Source of the DNA: Rhizobiales bacterium dw_265
Lineage (GTDB): Bacteria; Pseudomonadota; Alphaproteobacteria; Micropepsales; Micropepsaceae
Length of the DNA: 64,000 nucleotides
Direction: 5' to 3'
Assembly: GCA_018449595.1 (NCBI GenBank)
Contig: JAAVUU010000001.1
Coordinates: 558,001 to 622,000 of the forward strand
This document shows positions 33,683 through 43,325 of the stretch, piece by piece. The notes under the pieces were generated by a model, which saw only the letters and a program-made list of their open reading frames with translations, searched no databases and was not told the DNA's origin. Each line of letters begins with the position of its first letter. Positions within the stretch are counted from its first letter, which is position 1. Made by a program: the position numbers and the translations under genes.

Positions 33683-36600
33683 TCAATTGTTGCTGCTGAT
33701 AACCGCGAGGGAGGCGAGCGCCACGGCGAGCGAACTGAATATGCCCGTCACATCAAGAATTGTCTGTCGGGTGTCGATGGGGGTCAGATCGCGCGGCACC
33801 ACGATGGCGCTGCCTGGCCGCAGTATCGGGGCGTCATAGGAAAACCAGGAGGACTCTATGCGGTGCGCCCGGCCGTCCGGGTCCACCACGAAGGTCAGGG
33901 CGTCATCGGAGAACTGTGCAAACCCGCCGGCTTCCTTGAGATAGTCCTTCACGCTCATACCCGGCCGATAACTGTAGCTACCCGGCTGCATCACCTCGCC
34001 AAGCACGGCCACGGTGGAGGGCCGCTGCGGAATGAACACCACGTCGCCAGCTTCCAGCAAAGGGTCAAGCACCGGGTTGGATGCAAGGACGCTGGGATCG
34101 GCGGCAACGGTGATGCGGCCCAGCGCCTTCTGGCTGCGCAACTGAACGACGAAGGACTGCATGGCCGTAAAGCTCTCGGCCGGGATTTTGTCGTTGCCGA
34201 CCCGCGCCATGCCCGCCAGCAACTGAGTCTGAATCTCGTCGGCGGCACGGTTATAGCCGTCCTGTTCCAGCTTGGCGGCGGACCGGCGAAGGAAAACCGT
34301 GCCTGTCGGATAGGCGTATGGTGTCAGACCACCGACCTTTAGGAGTACCTCTGACAGATGCTCGCCGCGCACCAGGGGATAATTTCCGGGAAACCGAACT
34401 TCTCCCTGGACAGTGACGGAGCCAACGCCGGTCTGGCTGTAAACCTTGTTGAAGTGGAAATAGTCCCTGGGGCGCACCACGTAGCTGGCCAGGGCGCCTT
34501 TGTGCAGTGGCAGAATCTGATCTTGCGATTCCGAGCTACCCGCAGCGGTATCGGTGGCGGTGCTGAGGAGTTCGACGCCGCTCTCGTCGGCCCATTTGAC
34601 GGTGCCGCCGGCCGCTTCGACGACGTCTTGGAGAGTGGCATAATTGCCGACAAAATAGGTGCCAGGCCCGCGCACCGCGCCGTCCAACTTGACGCGGTAG
34701 TCGATCAGGAAGTTGAGCAGAACCAGGGGATCGATGCCCAGTTGGCGGGCGAGTTCGCCGAAGGTGTGGACTTCCTGATTGCTGGCATAGGAGCCGGGGC
34801 TGGTCGGCTGCTCCTCGAAATTGGCCGTGGGCGCGGTTCTGGGAAAGGCCGGAACCGCCGGACCATTGCCCTGGAAGCCGCCCTGCCCGCCACTCGGGCC
34901 ACCGTTCAGGCCGGAGAAGCCGTCCAGGCCAGATGTCGAATTGGGGACTTGGGTATTGCGGTATTGACCCGTCTGATAAGGCGAGAAGCCGCTGCCAGTA
35001 TCGGTTGCCGTCACACCATATTGCGACATCGCTAGAGCGGTCTGCTGAGCTTGCGCCAATTGGGCGGGCGAGGTCGCGGCATTGGGCCCGCTGGTCGCGG
35101 TCGCCAAGGCCTGCTGGTAGGCCGCTTGGCGCTGGTCAGCCAGGGGCGTGCCAGGAGCGGCCACGTTCAGCAGGGCGACGATGTCTGACCGCTGCATGTC
35201 GGTTGGTACGCCGCTGAAGTCGTCCAGGTTGAAATTGTCCGACTCAAGCTGGCCGGGCTGAAGGCCGAAGGGATTGTTGGGGGACACCGAATTGCCGGTG
35301 AGTTGTCCCGTTGCTGCGGCGGCGCCGCCGCTGGCCGCTTGTATTGCGGCGGCTGCGTCGGCCCGGTTGGTATCCAGCGGATTGCGGACCCGGTTCTGGT
35401 CGTAATTGAGCTTATCGATATAGGTCTTGACGATGTAGGACAGCAGTTCCGCCTCATTGAGGCTGACGGGGCGCACAATGTCATTGCTCTCCAGCGCTAC
35501 ATCTTCTGAACCTCGCAGCACCGCGGCTGGTGTGAAAGCCAGGAGCGTACGTTGCAGCGTTTGCGGATTGGTGCGGACGATGAGGCCGAACAGAGTGTAG
35601 GGATTGGCTCCCAACGCGCCGGGCGAACGCAGAATATCCGACAGTTTGGAGCCCTGGATTACAGCATAAGAGCCGGCAAGTCCGGTCGCGCCAGATAGCG
35701 TGGCTTGGGATTGCGGCCGATCGCCATTCAACTCGATCCGGAGGATTTCGCTGTCGTGAACCGGGGCGGTGAGGTTTTGCAGCGCGACCAGGGTGAGGTG
35801 GCCGTCGCCGTCGATCCTTTGCAGCGAGACGCGATAGCGCCCCTGCACTTCTTCCCCACCGGCGAGCGTGAGAAGGGCCTGGGCGGTGATGTTTTTGCCG
35901 TGCGGTGGCAGCTCATAGATGCCGGGCCGGCGCACCAAGCCGGCGATCGCGGCAGTAGCCCCCAGCGTCGGGACCACAATGCGGTCGCCATCGGCGAGCC
36001 GGGTGGCGGCCGAGCCGCCAATGCCGCTGAGCGCGCTATAGAGGTCAACGTCGATCTCGCGGTCGCCCCGCAGGATGCGAACGTCGCGCAATGAGCCGGT
36101 CTTCTTGACGCCGCCGGAAAGCAAGATGGCGTCGATGACAGAGGACAAGCCGGTGACAAGACGGACGCCCGGCAACATGACTTCGCCCGACACGAGCACG
36201 CTCACCTGCCGGATTCGGGCCAACGAAACCGTCGCTTGGGTCGCGACATAGGCGCGACCAATCGCGGAGTCCACATCCTTCCGGAAGGCGCCAAACGTCC
36301 TACCGGCAGCTGGGATTGGATTTAGACGTGGAAGCACCACCTGACCTTCGCGGGTCACAGAGGTGCGGATCTCACTATTTTCCTGGCCTACGAGGGAGAC
36401 GACGATCTGGTCGCCCGGGCCAAGGATGTAGTCGTCTGCGACAGCGCCGGTCTCCGGCACCTGCACCTGGCGGCCGACGCCAAGCTGGTCGTATCCGTAT
36501 TGACTGAGCCGAATACCTGCACGCGCGGAAATAATCTGCTCAAGGCGCGAAGGTGGCTGAAGCGTGGCGGACATGAATTGCGGCTGAAGCACCTGGCTCT

Positions 36601-37102
36601 GGGGGCCATTCGATGTGGTGTCGATGTTACCCCCGGCCCCATTCAATAGGCTGCCAATGCCGCCACCCATGCCGCCAGTCATCGACTTCAGTGCCGACAG
36701 AGGATCTGATCCACTCGTTTGTGCGCTTCCCGAATTGCACAGGGCCATGCAACTGACGATCACGAGAAGAACAACGGCTGCGCCACGCGAACTGGGTGCC
36801 CGTGCTTGGGCAATGCCCTTGTCGGGATTTGGGCTGTGTACGCACGCTTTCAGCGCGGTCAGAACCTGGCGGACGGTACGCGGGAGCCCCTCTTGGCGGA
36901 TCGTGCATTGTCGCGGCTCACCAAAGCACCACGCCATGACGCGCGGCATCGCGTGCAGAAAGGGACGGGCGGCGGCAACGGGATGCCGCCGCCCGATTTC
37001 GGCGACCTGGACGCGAGGGGTGGCGTCCGGGTACGAGACCGCCGACTGGGAAAAGAACAAGTGGCCAGAATGTGCCACCCAAGTGCGGCGCCTGAGAGTC
37101 AT
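33683..37102 (-). CDS. Polysaccharide export outer membrane protein (Wza/KpsD-like, SLBB domains)
   Basis: The 1139-codon frame contains a polysaccharide export domain (DDYILGPGDQIVVSLVGQEN) and several SLBB domains: VLVSGEVMLPGVRLVTGLSS, IAGLVRRPGIYELPPHGKN, VTVQGEVRFPGNYPLVRGEH, and VAVLGEVMQPGSYSYRPGMS. The middle 250 residues are rich in Q, N and G (GLNGGPSGGQGGFQGNGP). The C-terminal segment IFSSLAVALASLAVISSNN may span the membrane. A signal-like segment (RGAAVVLLVIVSCMALCNS) lies only near residues 105-123, so translation may begin later, for example at ATG 36949 or 36937. Such proteins export capsule or exopolysaccharide, but no other polysaccharide gene is in this window. It follows pstS by 23 bases. 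Confidence 0.85.
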   Translation of the reverse strand: MTLRRRTWVAHSGHLFFSQSAVSYPDATPRVQVAEIGRRHPVAAARPFLHAMPRVMAWCFGEPRQCTIRQEGLPRTVRQVLTALKACVHSPNPDKGIAQARAPSSRGAAVVLLVIVSCMALCNSGSAQTSGSDPLSALKSMTGGMGGGIGSLLNGAGGNIDTTSNGPQSQVLQPQFMSATLQPPSRLEQIISARAGIRLSQYGYDQLGVGRQVQVPETGAVADDYILGPGDQIVVSLVGQENSEIRTSVTREGQVVLPRLNPIPAAGRTFGAFRKDVDSAIGRAYVATQATVSLARIRQVSVLVSGEVMLPGVRLVTGLSSVIDAILLSGGVKKTGSLRDVRILRGDREIDVDLYSALSGIGGSAATRLADGDRIVVPTLGATAAIAGLVRRPGIYELPPHGKNITAQALLTLAGGEEVQGRYRVSLQRIDGDGHLTLVALQNLTAPVHDSEILRIELNGDRPQSQATLSGATGLAGSYAVIQGSKLSDILRSPGALGANPYTLFGLIVRTNPQTLQRTLLAFTPAAVLRGSEDVALESNDIVRPVSLNEAELLSYIVKTYIDKLNYDQNRVRNPLDTNRADAAAAIQAASGGAAAATGQLTGNSVSPNNPFGLQPGQLESDNFNLDDFSGVPTDMQRSDIVALLNVAAPGTPLADQRQAAYQQALATATSGPNAATSPAQLAQAQQTALAMSQYGVTATDTGSGFSPYQTGQYRNTQVPNSTSGLDGFSGLNGGPSGGQGGFQGNGPAVPAFPRTAPTANFEEQPTSPGSYASNQEVHTFGELARQLGIDPLVLLNFLIDYRVKLDGAVRGPGTYFVGNYATLQDVVEAAGGTVKWADESGVELLSTATDTAAGSSESQDQILPLHKGALASYVVRPRDYFHFNKVYSQTGVGSVTVQGEVRFPGNYPLVRGEHLSEVLLKVGGLTPYAYPTGTVFLRRSAAKLEQDGYNRAADEIQTQLLAGMARVGNDKIPAESFTAMQSFVVQLRSQKALGRITVAADPSVLASNPVLDPLLEAGDVVFIPQRPSTVAVLGEVMQPGSYSYRPGMSVKDYLKEAGGFAQFSDDALTFVVDPDGRAHRIESSWFSYDAPILRPGSAIVVPRDLTPIDTRQTILDVTGIFSSLAVALASLAVISSNN

Positions 37103-37125
37103 CGGGGTCTACTCTGAGGCGTCGG

Positions 37126-38142
37126 TTATGGCGTCACTTTGAGGGTCTTTGCCCAGGACGCCTCGATCTGCTTCACCACCTTGGCCGGGAAGGGTACATA
37201 GTCCAGCGCGGTAGCGTCCGCTGCGCCGTCCCTCAGCGCGTAGTCGAGAAATTTGAGAATCGCCTTGTTCTTGGCGGCGTCATAGTCGGCGCGCAGCAGC
37301 ATGTAGGTGGCGGCCGTGATCGGCCAGGATTGCGCGCCCGGTTGGTTGGTCAGAATGACATAGAAATCCTGCACACCGGAGAAGTCGGCGTTGGCGGCGG
37401 CGGCCTGGAAGCTTGCCAAGCTCGGCTTTACGCGCTTGCCGGCGGCATTGACGAGATCAGTCCAGACCAAATTCGATTGTTTGGCGTAGGCATACTCGAC
37501 ATAGCCGATAGAGCCGGGGGTCTGCTGGACGCTGGCGGCGACGCCGGCGTTACCCTTGCCGCCGATGCCGTTCGGCCATTCCACAGCGGTGTCGGCGCCG
37601 ACCTTGCTCTGCCATTCCGGGCTCACCTTGCCCAGATAGTTGGTGAAGTTAAAGGTGGTGCCTGACCCATCCGAGCGGTGCACGGTGAGGATCGCCGTGG
37701 CGGGCAGTTTGGCCTTGGGGTTGAGCTTGACGATGGCCGGATCGTTCCAGGTCTTGATCTCGCCCAGGAAAATTTTGGACAGAACATCGCCGTTGAGAAC
37801 CAGCTCGCCGGGCTTCACACCGGGCAGATTCACGATGGGGACGATGGAAATCACCACCTGCGGAAACTGCACCAGGTTGTTGGCGGCGATGTCGTCATGG
37901 CCGAGCGGCTTGTCGGAATTGGCGAAGTCCACGGTCTTGGCTTCGATCTGCTTGATGCCGCCGCCCGAACCGATGGCCTGGTAATTCACTTCTTGGCCGG
38001 TCTTGGATTGGTATTTCTGCGCCCAGACTTGCAGGACTGGGTAAATCGCCGTGCCGCCCGCGCCGGTGAGCTGGTCCGCGGATGCGGGTGCAACCGTCGA
38101 GAGCGCCGCTATGATGATGGCCGCGCCTATCGATGAACGCAT
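37126..38142 (-). CDS. pstS: PstS-type phosphate-binding protein
   Basis: From ATG 38142 the 338-residue protein has a signal peptide (MRSSIGAAIIIAALSTVAPA, cleavage after ASA) and the PstS pattern: LTGAGGTAIYPVLQVWAQKY, VNYQAIGSGGGIKQIEAKTV, DFANSDKPL and RSDGSGTTFNFTNYLG. PstS binds phosphate in the periplasm for the PstABC transporter, but no pstA, pstB, pstC or phoU gene is here. It forms a two-gene unit with the SLBB export gene. Some PstS-like proteins act outside the cell in adhesion, so a surface role is possible. AAAGGGA precedes the start. Confidence 0.88.
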   Translation of the reverse strand: MRSSIGAAIIIAALSTVAPASADQLTGAGGTAIYPVLQVWAQKYQSKTGQEVNYQAIGSGGGIKQIEAKTVDFANSDKPLGHDDIAANNLVQFPQVVISIVPIVNLPGVKPGELVLNGDVLSKIFLGEIKTWNDPAIVKLNPKAKLPATAILTVHRSDGSGTTFNFTNYLGKVSPEWQSKVGADTAVEWPNGIGGKGNAGVAASVQQTPGSIGYVEYAYAKQSNLVWTDLVNAAGKRVKPSLASFQAAAANADFSGVQDFYVILTNQPGAQSWPITAATYMLLRADYDAAKNKAILKFLDYALRDGAADATALDYVPFPAKVVKQIEASWAKTLKVTP

Positions 38143-38550
38143 CGCAAGTCCCTTTCCAGAATGGCGCCGCTTTCGCCCGCGCCGGCAACAACGGAGCATC
38201 CCCCGCGCGAGCTCCGCGCGGGCGTGACCAATGCCCAAGAGCCGACAGCCCCTTACTGACTCGACGGATCACCGGCCCGCGAGCGGAAATGAACATTCTG
38301 TAATCTTCCAGTGAGTTGCCGCAGCTTCAGGCTCGACGGCTTCTAACCGCCTCCACAGTTCACAGAGGAAGGCCGGCGCGGTCGTGCGGCGGCCCCTTCG
38401 AACCGTGCGACCTTGCCTTCCCACCAAACATTTCTATTTGCGCGCGATAGCCCGACGAAGCCTTTGATCTTGTTGCATTAGTCCAAATCAGGCTCTCTCT
38501 ACTCGACCCCGTTGAGGCCGCTATTCCCGGCCGATTTCGCGGGGTCCGAA
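38143..38550. other. Intergenic region between pstS and trbB
   Basis: About 400 bases separate two divergent units, so promoters for both must lie here. I see no canonical Pho box. ATTTCTATTTGCGCG at 38430-38444 is nearly identical (14 of 15) to ATTTCTATTTGCACG at 14936-14950, upstream of the adhesin. No gene is supported. Confidence 0.45.
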
Positions 38551-39516
38551 GTGAACATCCAGCCACTCCACACCGAAGCCTTTATCCGCGGCGCCCGGAT
38601 GCTGCGCACCGCGCTTGGCCAAGCGATCGCCGGCTATCTCGAAGATCCCGGCATCGTCGAGGTCATGCTCAATCCCGACGGCCGCCTCTGGGTCGATCGG
38701 CTCTCCGGCGGGCTTGAGGACACGGGCCAGCGCGTCAGCCCAAGCGACGCCGAGCGCATTCTGCGCCTGGTTGCCCATCATGTCGGCGCCGAGGTCCATG
38801 CCGGGCGCCCCCGCCTTTCTGCCGAGCTGCCGGAAACCGGCGAACGCTTCGAGGGACTGGTGCCGCCGGTGGTGGCCGCACCCTGCTTCGCCATCCGACG
38901 GCCGGCCGTCGCGGTCTTCACCCTCGACGACTATGTGGCCGCGAACATCATGTCTGCCGACCAGGCAGACCAGCTGCGCGATGGCGTCGCCACGCGCAAG
39001 AACATCCTGGTCGCCGGCGGCACCTCCACCGGCAAGACCACCTTGGTCAACGCGCTGCTGGCGGAAGTCGCCAAGACCAACGACCGCGTCGTCCTGATCG
39101 AGGATACCCGCGAACTGCAATGCGCCGCGCCCAACCTGGTCGCGCTGCGCACCAAGGACGGCGCTGCCTCGCTTTCCGATCTCGTCCGCTCCTCGCTGCG
39201 GCTGCGCCCCGACCGCATCCCCATCGGCGAGGTGCGCGGCGCCGAAGCCCTCGACCTGCTCAAGGCGTGGGGCACTGGTCATCCCGGCGGCATCGGCACG
39301 CTACACGCAGGAACCGCGATCGGTGCGGTGCGCCGTCTGGAGCAGTTGATCCAGGAAGCGGTGGTCACCGTTCCCCGCGCCCTCATCGCCGAAACCATCG
39401 ATCTCATCGCCGTTCTGTCCGGCCGTGGCGCTGCGCGCCGGCTCGCCGAACTCGCCCGCATCGAGGGCCTCGATGCACAGGGCGACTACATCCTCAAGCC
39501 CGCAGGAGAACTGTGA
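38551..39516 (+). CDS. trbB: TrbB, conjugal transfer ATPase (VirB11 family)
   Basis: The 321-residue protein begins at GTG 38551 ([18 protein letters not shown]); the frame is open from TTG 38512, but the family starts near here. Walker A is GGTSTGKT at residues 156-163, with [20 protein letters not shown] and the Walker B/His region [20 protein letters not shown] then [14 protein letters not shown]. It is the hexameric ATPase that energises pilus and channel assembly at the inner membrane. First gene of the trb operon; its stop overlaps trbC (TGATG). Confidence 0.93.
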   Translation: MNIQPLHTEAFIRGARMLRTALGQAIAGYLEDPGIVEVMLNPDGRLWVDRLSGGLEDTGQRVSPSDAERILRLVAHHVGAEVHAGRPRLSAELPETGERFEGLVPPVVAAPCFAIRRPAVAVFTLDDYVAANIMSADQADQLRDGVATRKNILVAGGTSTGKTTLVNALLAEVAKTNDRVVLIEDTRELQCAAPNLVALRTKDGAASLSDLVRSSLRLRPDRIPIGEVRGAEALDLLKAWGTGHPGGIGTLHAGTAIGAVRRLEQLIQEAVVTVPRALIAETIDLIAVLSGRGAARRLAELARIEGLDAQGDYILKPAGEL

Positions 39517-39860
39517 TGCGCCTTCAAACCATGAGGGCGCGCGCCCTCACCCCGAACGACCTGTTCCTTCTCACTACCGGACTTTTCTTCTGCATGGTGA
39601 TCACACATCCCGCAACAGCCGCCGGCACCAACATGCCGTGGGAAGCGCCGCTGCAGCAGATCCTGGATTCGATTCAGGGTCCGGTCGCCAAGGTGATGTC
39701 GGTAATCGTCATCATCCTGACCGGCCTGGCGCTCGCCTTCGGCGAGACCAGCGGCGGCTTCCGGCGCCTCATCCAGATCGTGTTCGGCCTCTCCATCGCG
39801 TTCGCGGCTTCGAGTTTCTTCCTCACATTCTTTTCCTTCGGCGGCGGAGCGGTCATCTGA
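39516..39860 (+). CDS. trbC: TrbC, conjugative pilin (VirB2 family)
   Basis: The 114-residue product has a hydrophobic signal segment (LFLLTTGLFFCMVITHPATA, cleavage near AAG), then PWEAPLQQILDSIQGPVAKV and two hydrophobic stretches (MSVIVIILTGLALAFGE; FGLSIAFAASSFFLTFFSFG). This is the layout of cyclic TrbC pilin, matured by the TraF-type peptidase that is encoded at 8.9 kb. AGGAGA at about 39504-39509 precedes ATG 39516. Confidence 0.9.
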   Translation: MRLQTMRARALTPNDLFLLTTGLFFCMVITHPATAAGTNMPWEAPLQQILDSIQGPVAKVMSVIVIILTGLALAFGETSGGFRRLIQIVFGLSIAFAASSFFLTFFSFGGGAVI

Positions 39861-40132
39861 TGTTCGGCGCCGATGTTCCCGAAGGCTTCTACACGCCCGT
39901 CCGCCGATCGCTGACCGAGCCGATCCTCTTGATGGGCACGCCACGCGCCGTCGCCATTCTCAACGGCACCCTCGCGGCTGCGATCGGGCTCGGCCTGCGG
40001 CTGTGGCTTGTCGGTCTGGGCTTTTGGCTTGTCGCCCATCTTGCCTGCGTGTGGGCGACGCGCCGCGACGCGGCCTTTGTAGACGTCGTGCGGCGCCACC
40101 TGCGCTACCCGGCGCACATGGTGGCGTCATGA
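39860..40132 (+). CDS. trbD: TrbD (VirB3 family)
   Basis: The 90-residue protein begins MFGADVPEGFYTPVRRSLTE and PILLMGTPRAVAILNGTLAA, the TrbD/VirB3 signature, with two closely spaced membrane segments following (LAAAIGLGLRLWLVGLGFWL). It is a small inner membrane part of the transfer channel, working with TrbE. It overlaps trbC by one base and trbE by four. Confidence 0.9.
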   Translation: MFGADVPEGFYTPVRRSLTEPILLMGTPRAVAILNGTLAAAIGLGLRLWLVGLGFWLVAHLACVWATRRDAAFVDVVRRHLRYPAHMVAS

Positions 40133-42558
40133 TGAACCTCGCCGAATACCGCTCCAAGGCACAGCGCCTGGCGGACTTCCTGCCGTGGGCGGCGCTGGTC
40201 GATAGCGGCATTGTCCTCAACAAGGATGGTTCACTCCAACGGACCGCGCGCTTTCGGGGACCGGACCTCGATTCCTCGACACCGGCCGAACTCATCGCCG
40301 TCACCGGCCGCCTCAACAATGCTTTGCGGCGTCTAGGCTCCGGCTGGGCGATATTCGTGGAAGCCCAGCGCATTCCGGCCAACCGTTATCCTAAGAGCGA
40401 TTTTCCCGATGCGGTGTCGCACACCGTGGACGCGGAGCGCCGGGCGCAGTTTGAGGAGGAAGGCACACACTTCGAGAGCAAGTATTTCCTGACGCTGCTG
40501 TGGCTGCCGCCCGCCGATGAAGCCGCGCGTGCGGAGCGCTGGCTCTACGAGGGCCGCAACCAAGGCGGCAACGATTGGAACGGCCACCTAAAAAGCTTCA
40601 AGGACCAGACCGGCCGGGTCTTCTCGTTGATCGAGGGCTTCATGCCCGAATGCGAATGGCTCGATGACGCCGAGACCCTCACCTATCTCCATTCTTGCGT
40701 CTCTACCAAGCGCCAAAAGGTTCGCGTGCCGGAGGTGCCGATGTATCTGGACGCCGTCCTGCCGGATGAAGATTTCGCGGGCGGGTTGGAGCCTCGGCTG
40801 GGCAAGGCGCACCTGCGCACCCTGACCGTGATGGGTTTTCCCACCCAGACTTGGCCGGGCATTCTGGACGATCTCAACTGGCTGGCCTTCCCCTATCGCT
40901 GGGCGACGCGCGCGATCTGCCTCGACAAGACCGACGCGACGGCAGTGCTGTCGCGCATCCGGCGCCAATGGTTCGCCAAGCGCAAATCCGTCATGGCCAT
41001 CGTCAAGGAGGTGATGACCAACGAAGCCTCAGTCCTCACCGACTCCGATGCCGGCAACAAAGCCAACGACGCTGACCTGGCCCTGCAGGAACTCGGCTCC
41101 GACCTGGTCGGCCAGGTATATGTCACCGCCACGGTGACGGTGTGGGATGAGGACCCACGCGCTGCCGACGAAAAGCTCCGCCAAGTCGAGAAGGCCATTC
41201 AGGGCCGCGACTTCACCTGCATCCGCGAGACCGTCAACGCCGCTGAGGCCTGGCTTGGGAGCCTGCCCGGCCATGTCTACGCCAATGTGCGCCAGCCGCC
41301 CCTGTCCACCCTCAATCTCGCCCACATGATGCCCTTCTCGGCGGTATGGGCGGGTCAGGAGGAGGACGAATATCTAAAAGCGCCGCCCCTCTTCTTCGCG
41401 CGCACCGAAGGCTCAACCCCGTTCCGCTTTTCGCTGCATGTCGGCGACGTCGGCCACACTTTCATCGTGGGTCCGACCGGCGCGGGCAAGAGCGTGCTTC
41501 TCGCCATGATGACCCTGCAGTTCCGCCGCTACCCCAACCCGCTGGTCTTTGTCTTCGACTTTGGCGGGTCCGTTCGTGCCTCCGCCCTCGCAATGGGCGG
41601 TGAGTGGCACGATCTGGGGGGCGCGCTCGCCGACACCGTCGACGCCCCAATCGCGCTCCAACCCCTGGCGCGGATCGACGAACCCGGCGAGCGCGCCTGG
41701 GCGGCGGATTGGGTCGCCACCATCCTTGCCCGCGAAGGCCTCACCGTCACCCCCGAACTGAAGGAGCATCTATGGTCCGCTCTCACCTCGCTTGCGTCCG
41801 CTCCAACCGCCGAGCGCACCCTTACCGGGCTATCGGTGCTCCTTCAATCCAACGCACTCAAGCAGGCGCTGCAGCCCTATACCGTCGCCGGGCCTTGGGG
41901 GCGCTTGCTCGATGCCGAAGCCGAACATCTGGGGGATGCCGAGATCCTCGCCTTCGAGACCGAAGGGCTTTACGGCACCTCCGCCGCGCCGGTGGTTCTC
42001 TCCTATCTCTTCCACCGCATCGGGGCCCGCCTAGACGGAAGGCCTACCCTTATCATCATCGACGAAGGCTGGCTGGCCCTCGGTGATCCTGGCTTCAGCG
42101 CGCAACTGCGCGAATGGCTGAAGACGCTTCGGAAGAAGAACGCATCCGTCATCTTCGCCGCCCAGAGCCTGGCCGACCTCGACCAGAGCCCTGTCGCAGC
42201 CGTCATCATCGAGAGCTGCCCCACCCGCATCTTCCTGCCGAACGAACGAGCCCTGGAGCCACAGATCGCCAAGATCTATCGCAGCTTCGGACTCAACGAC
42301 CGGCAGATCGAGATGCTGGGCCGTGCCACGCCCAAGCGCGACTATTACTGCCAATCGCGCCGCGGCAATCGTCTGTTCGAACTTGGTCTGTCGGAGGTGG
42401 CGCTGGCGTTCGTCGCCGCTTCCGACAAGACCAGCCAGAACGAAATCGCCCGCATCTTCGCGCAAGCCCGCCGCGAGGACTTTGCCGCCCAGTGGTTGCG
42501 CGCGAAGGGCCTGGATTGGGCCGCGGACATCATCGCCGGCAATTCCCAGGAGACCTGA
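40129..42558 (+). CDS. trbE: TrbE, conjugal transfer ATPase (VirB4 family)
   Basis: The 809-residue protein begins MMNLAEYRSKAQRLADFLPW, carries the CagE/TrbE N-terminal domain, and has Walker A GPTGAGKS at residues 448-455 with FVFDFGGSVRASALAMGG and the Walker B region LIIIDEGWLALGDPGF, then SVIFAAQSLADLDQ. It powers substrate transfer and pilus assembly. Length is usual for the family. The start codons at 40129 and 40132 are both possible; the first overlaps the trbD stop. Confidence 0.94.
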   Translation: MMNLAEYRSKAQRLADFLPWAALVDSGIVLNKDGSLQRTARFRGPDLDSSTPAELIAVTGRLNNALRRLGSGWAIFVEAQRIPANRYPKSDFPDAVSHTVDAERRAQFEEEGTHFESKYFLTLLWLPPADEAARAERWLYEGRNQGGNDWNGHLKSFKDQTGRVFSLIEGFMPECEWLDDAETLTYLHSCVSTKRQKVRVPEVPMYLDAVLPDEDFAGGLEPRLGKAHLRTLTVMGFPTQTWPGILDDLNWLAFPYRWATRAICLDKTDATAVLSRIRRQWFAKRKSVMAIVKEVMTNEASVLTDSDAGNKANDADLALQELGSDLVGQVYVTATVTVWDEDPRAADEKLRQVEKAIQGRDFTCIRETVNAAEAWLGSLPGHVYANVRQPPLSTLNLAHMMPFSAVWAGQEEDEYLKAPPLFFARTEGSTPFRFSLHVGDVGHTFIVGPTGAGKSVLLAMMTLQFRRYPNPLVFVFDFGGSVRASALAMGGEWHDLGGALADTVDAPIALQPLARIDEPGERAWAADWVATILAREGLTVTPELKEHLWSALTSLASAPTAERTLTGLSVLLQSNALKQALQPYTVAGPWGRLLDAEAEHLGDAEILAFETEGLYGTSAAPVVLSYLFHRIGARLDGRPTLIIIDEGWLALGDPGFSAQLREWLKTLRKKNASVIFAAQSLADLDQSPVAAVIIESCPTRIFLPNERALEPQIAKIYRSFGLNDRQIEMLGRATPKRDYYCQSRRGNRLFELGLSEVALAFVAASDKTSQNEIARIFAQARREDFAAQWLRAKGLDWAADIIAGNSQET

Positions 42559-42560
42559 CC

Positions 42561-43325
42561 ATGCGCCGAATCCTCCGCGCCGGCGTCGCCGGCGCCGTGC
42601 TTGTCGCACTTCTTGCCGCACCCGCCCAAGCGCAATTTGGCTTCGGGGGCATCGTCTACGACCCCACCAACTATGCCCAGAACCTGCTGACCGCCGAACG
42701 CGAACTCCAACAGGTCAATAACGAGATTCAGTCGCTTACCAACCAAGCCTTGTCCCTGGAGAACCAAGCGACTTCGCTGGTCAACCAGGCGCGCAATCTT
42801 GCCAGCCTGCCCTATTCGGCGCTGTCGAGCCTGGATCAGTCCATCACCCAGACCGAACAGCTTCTCACCAATGCCCAGCGCATCGCCTACAGCGTTTCCA
42901 CCATCGACCAAGCTTTCACCCAGACCTATCCGATGTCCTATCCAGCCGGGACATCGTCGCAGCAGCTTGTCACCGACGCGCAGAGCCGCTGGCAGAATGC
43001 GCTCGCGGGATTTCAGGACGCCATGCGGGTCCAGGCCGGCGCCGTCCAGAATCTCGACAGCACCCGCACCCAGATCGATGCCCTAGTGGGGGCCAGCCAG
43101 TCGGCCACCGGCGCCCTACAGGCTTCACAGTCGGGCAACCAGCTCATCGCCCTTCAGACCAAGCAGCTCGCCGATCTCACCGGGGTGATGGCGGCGATCG
43201 CCCGCGCCCAGAGCCTCGAAGCAGCCCGCAACATCGAGAGCCAGCAACAGGCCCAGGCGCAGACCACCAACTTCCTCAACTATGGCGCGGGCTACCAGGC
43301 CGGCAACGCCCAGATGTTCCACTGA
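42561..43325 (+). CDS. trbJ: TrbJ, periplasmic mating-pair protein (VirB5 family)
   Basis: The 254-residue protein has a signal peptide (RAGVAGAVLVALLAAPAQAQ) and YDPTNYAQNLLTAERELQQV followed by long helical segments (NEIQSLTNQALSLENQATSL), as usual for TrbJ. It probably lies at the pilus tip or base. It starts two bases after the trbE stop, with AGGAGA close upstream. Confidence 0.9.
   Translation: MRRILRAGVAGAVLVALLAAPAQAQFGFGGIVYDPTNYAQNLLTAERELQQVNNEIQSLTNQALSLENQATSLVNQARNLASLPYSALSSLDQSITQTEQLLTNAQRIAYSVSTIDQAFTQTYPMSYPAGTSSQQLVTDAQSRWQNALAGFQDAMRVQAGAVQNLDSTRTQIDALVGASQSATGALQASQSGNQLIALQTKQLADLTGVMAAIARAQSLEAARNIESQQQAQAQTTNFLNYGAGYQAGNAQMFH

Noticed and set aside
38297-38320. CTGTAAT-CTTC-CAGTGAG upstream of pstS as a Pho box
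   Set aside because: Only one half resembles the CTGTCAT half-site of alphaproteobacterial Pho boxes; the second half does not fit.
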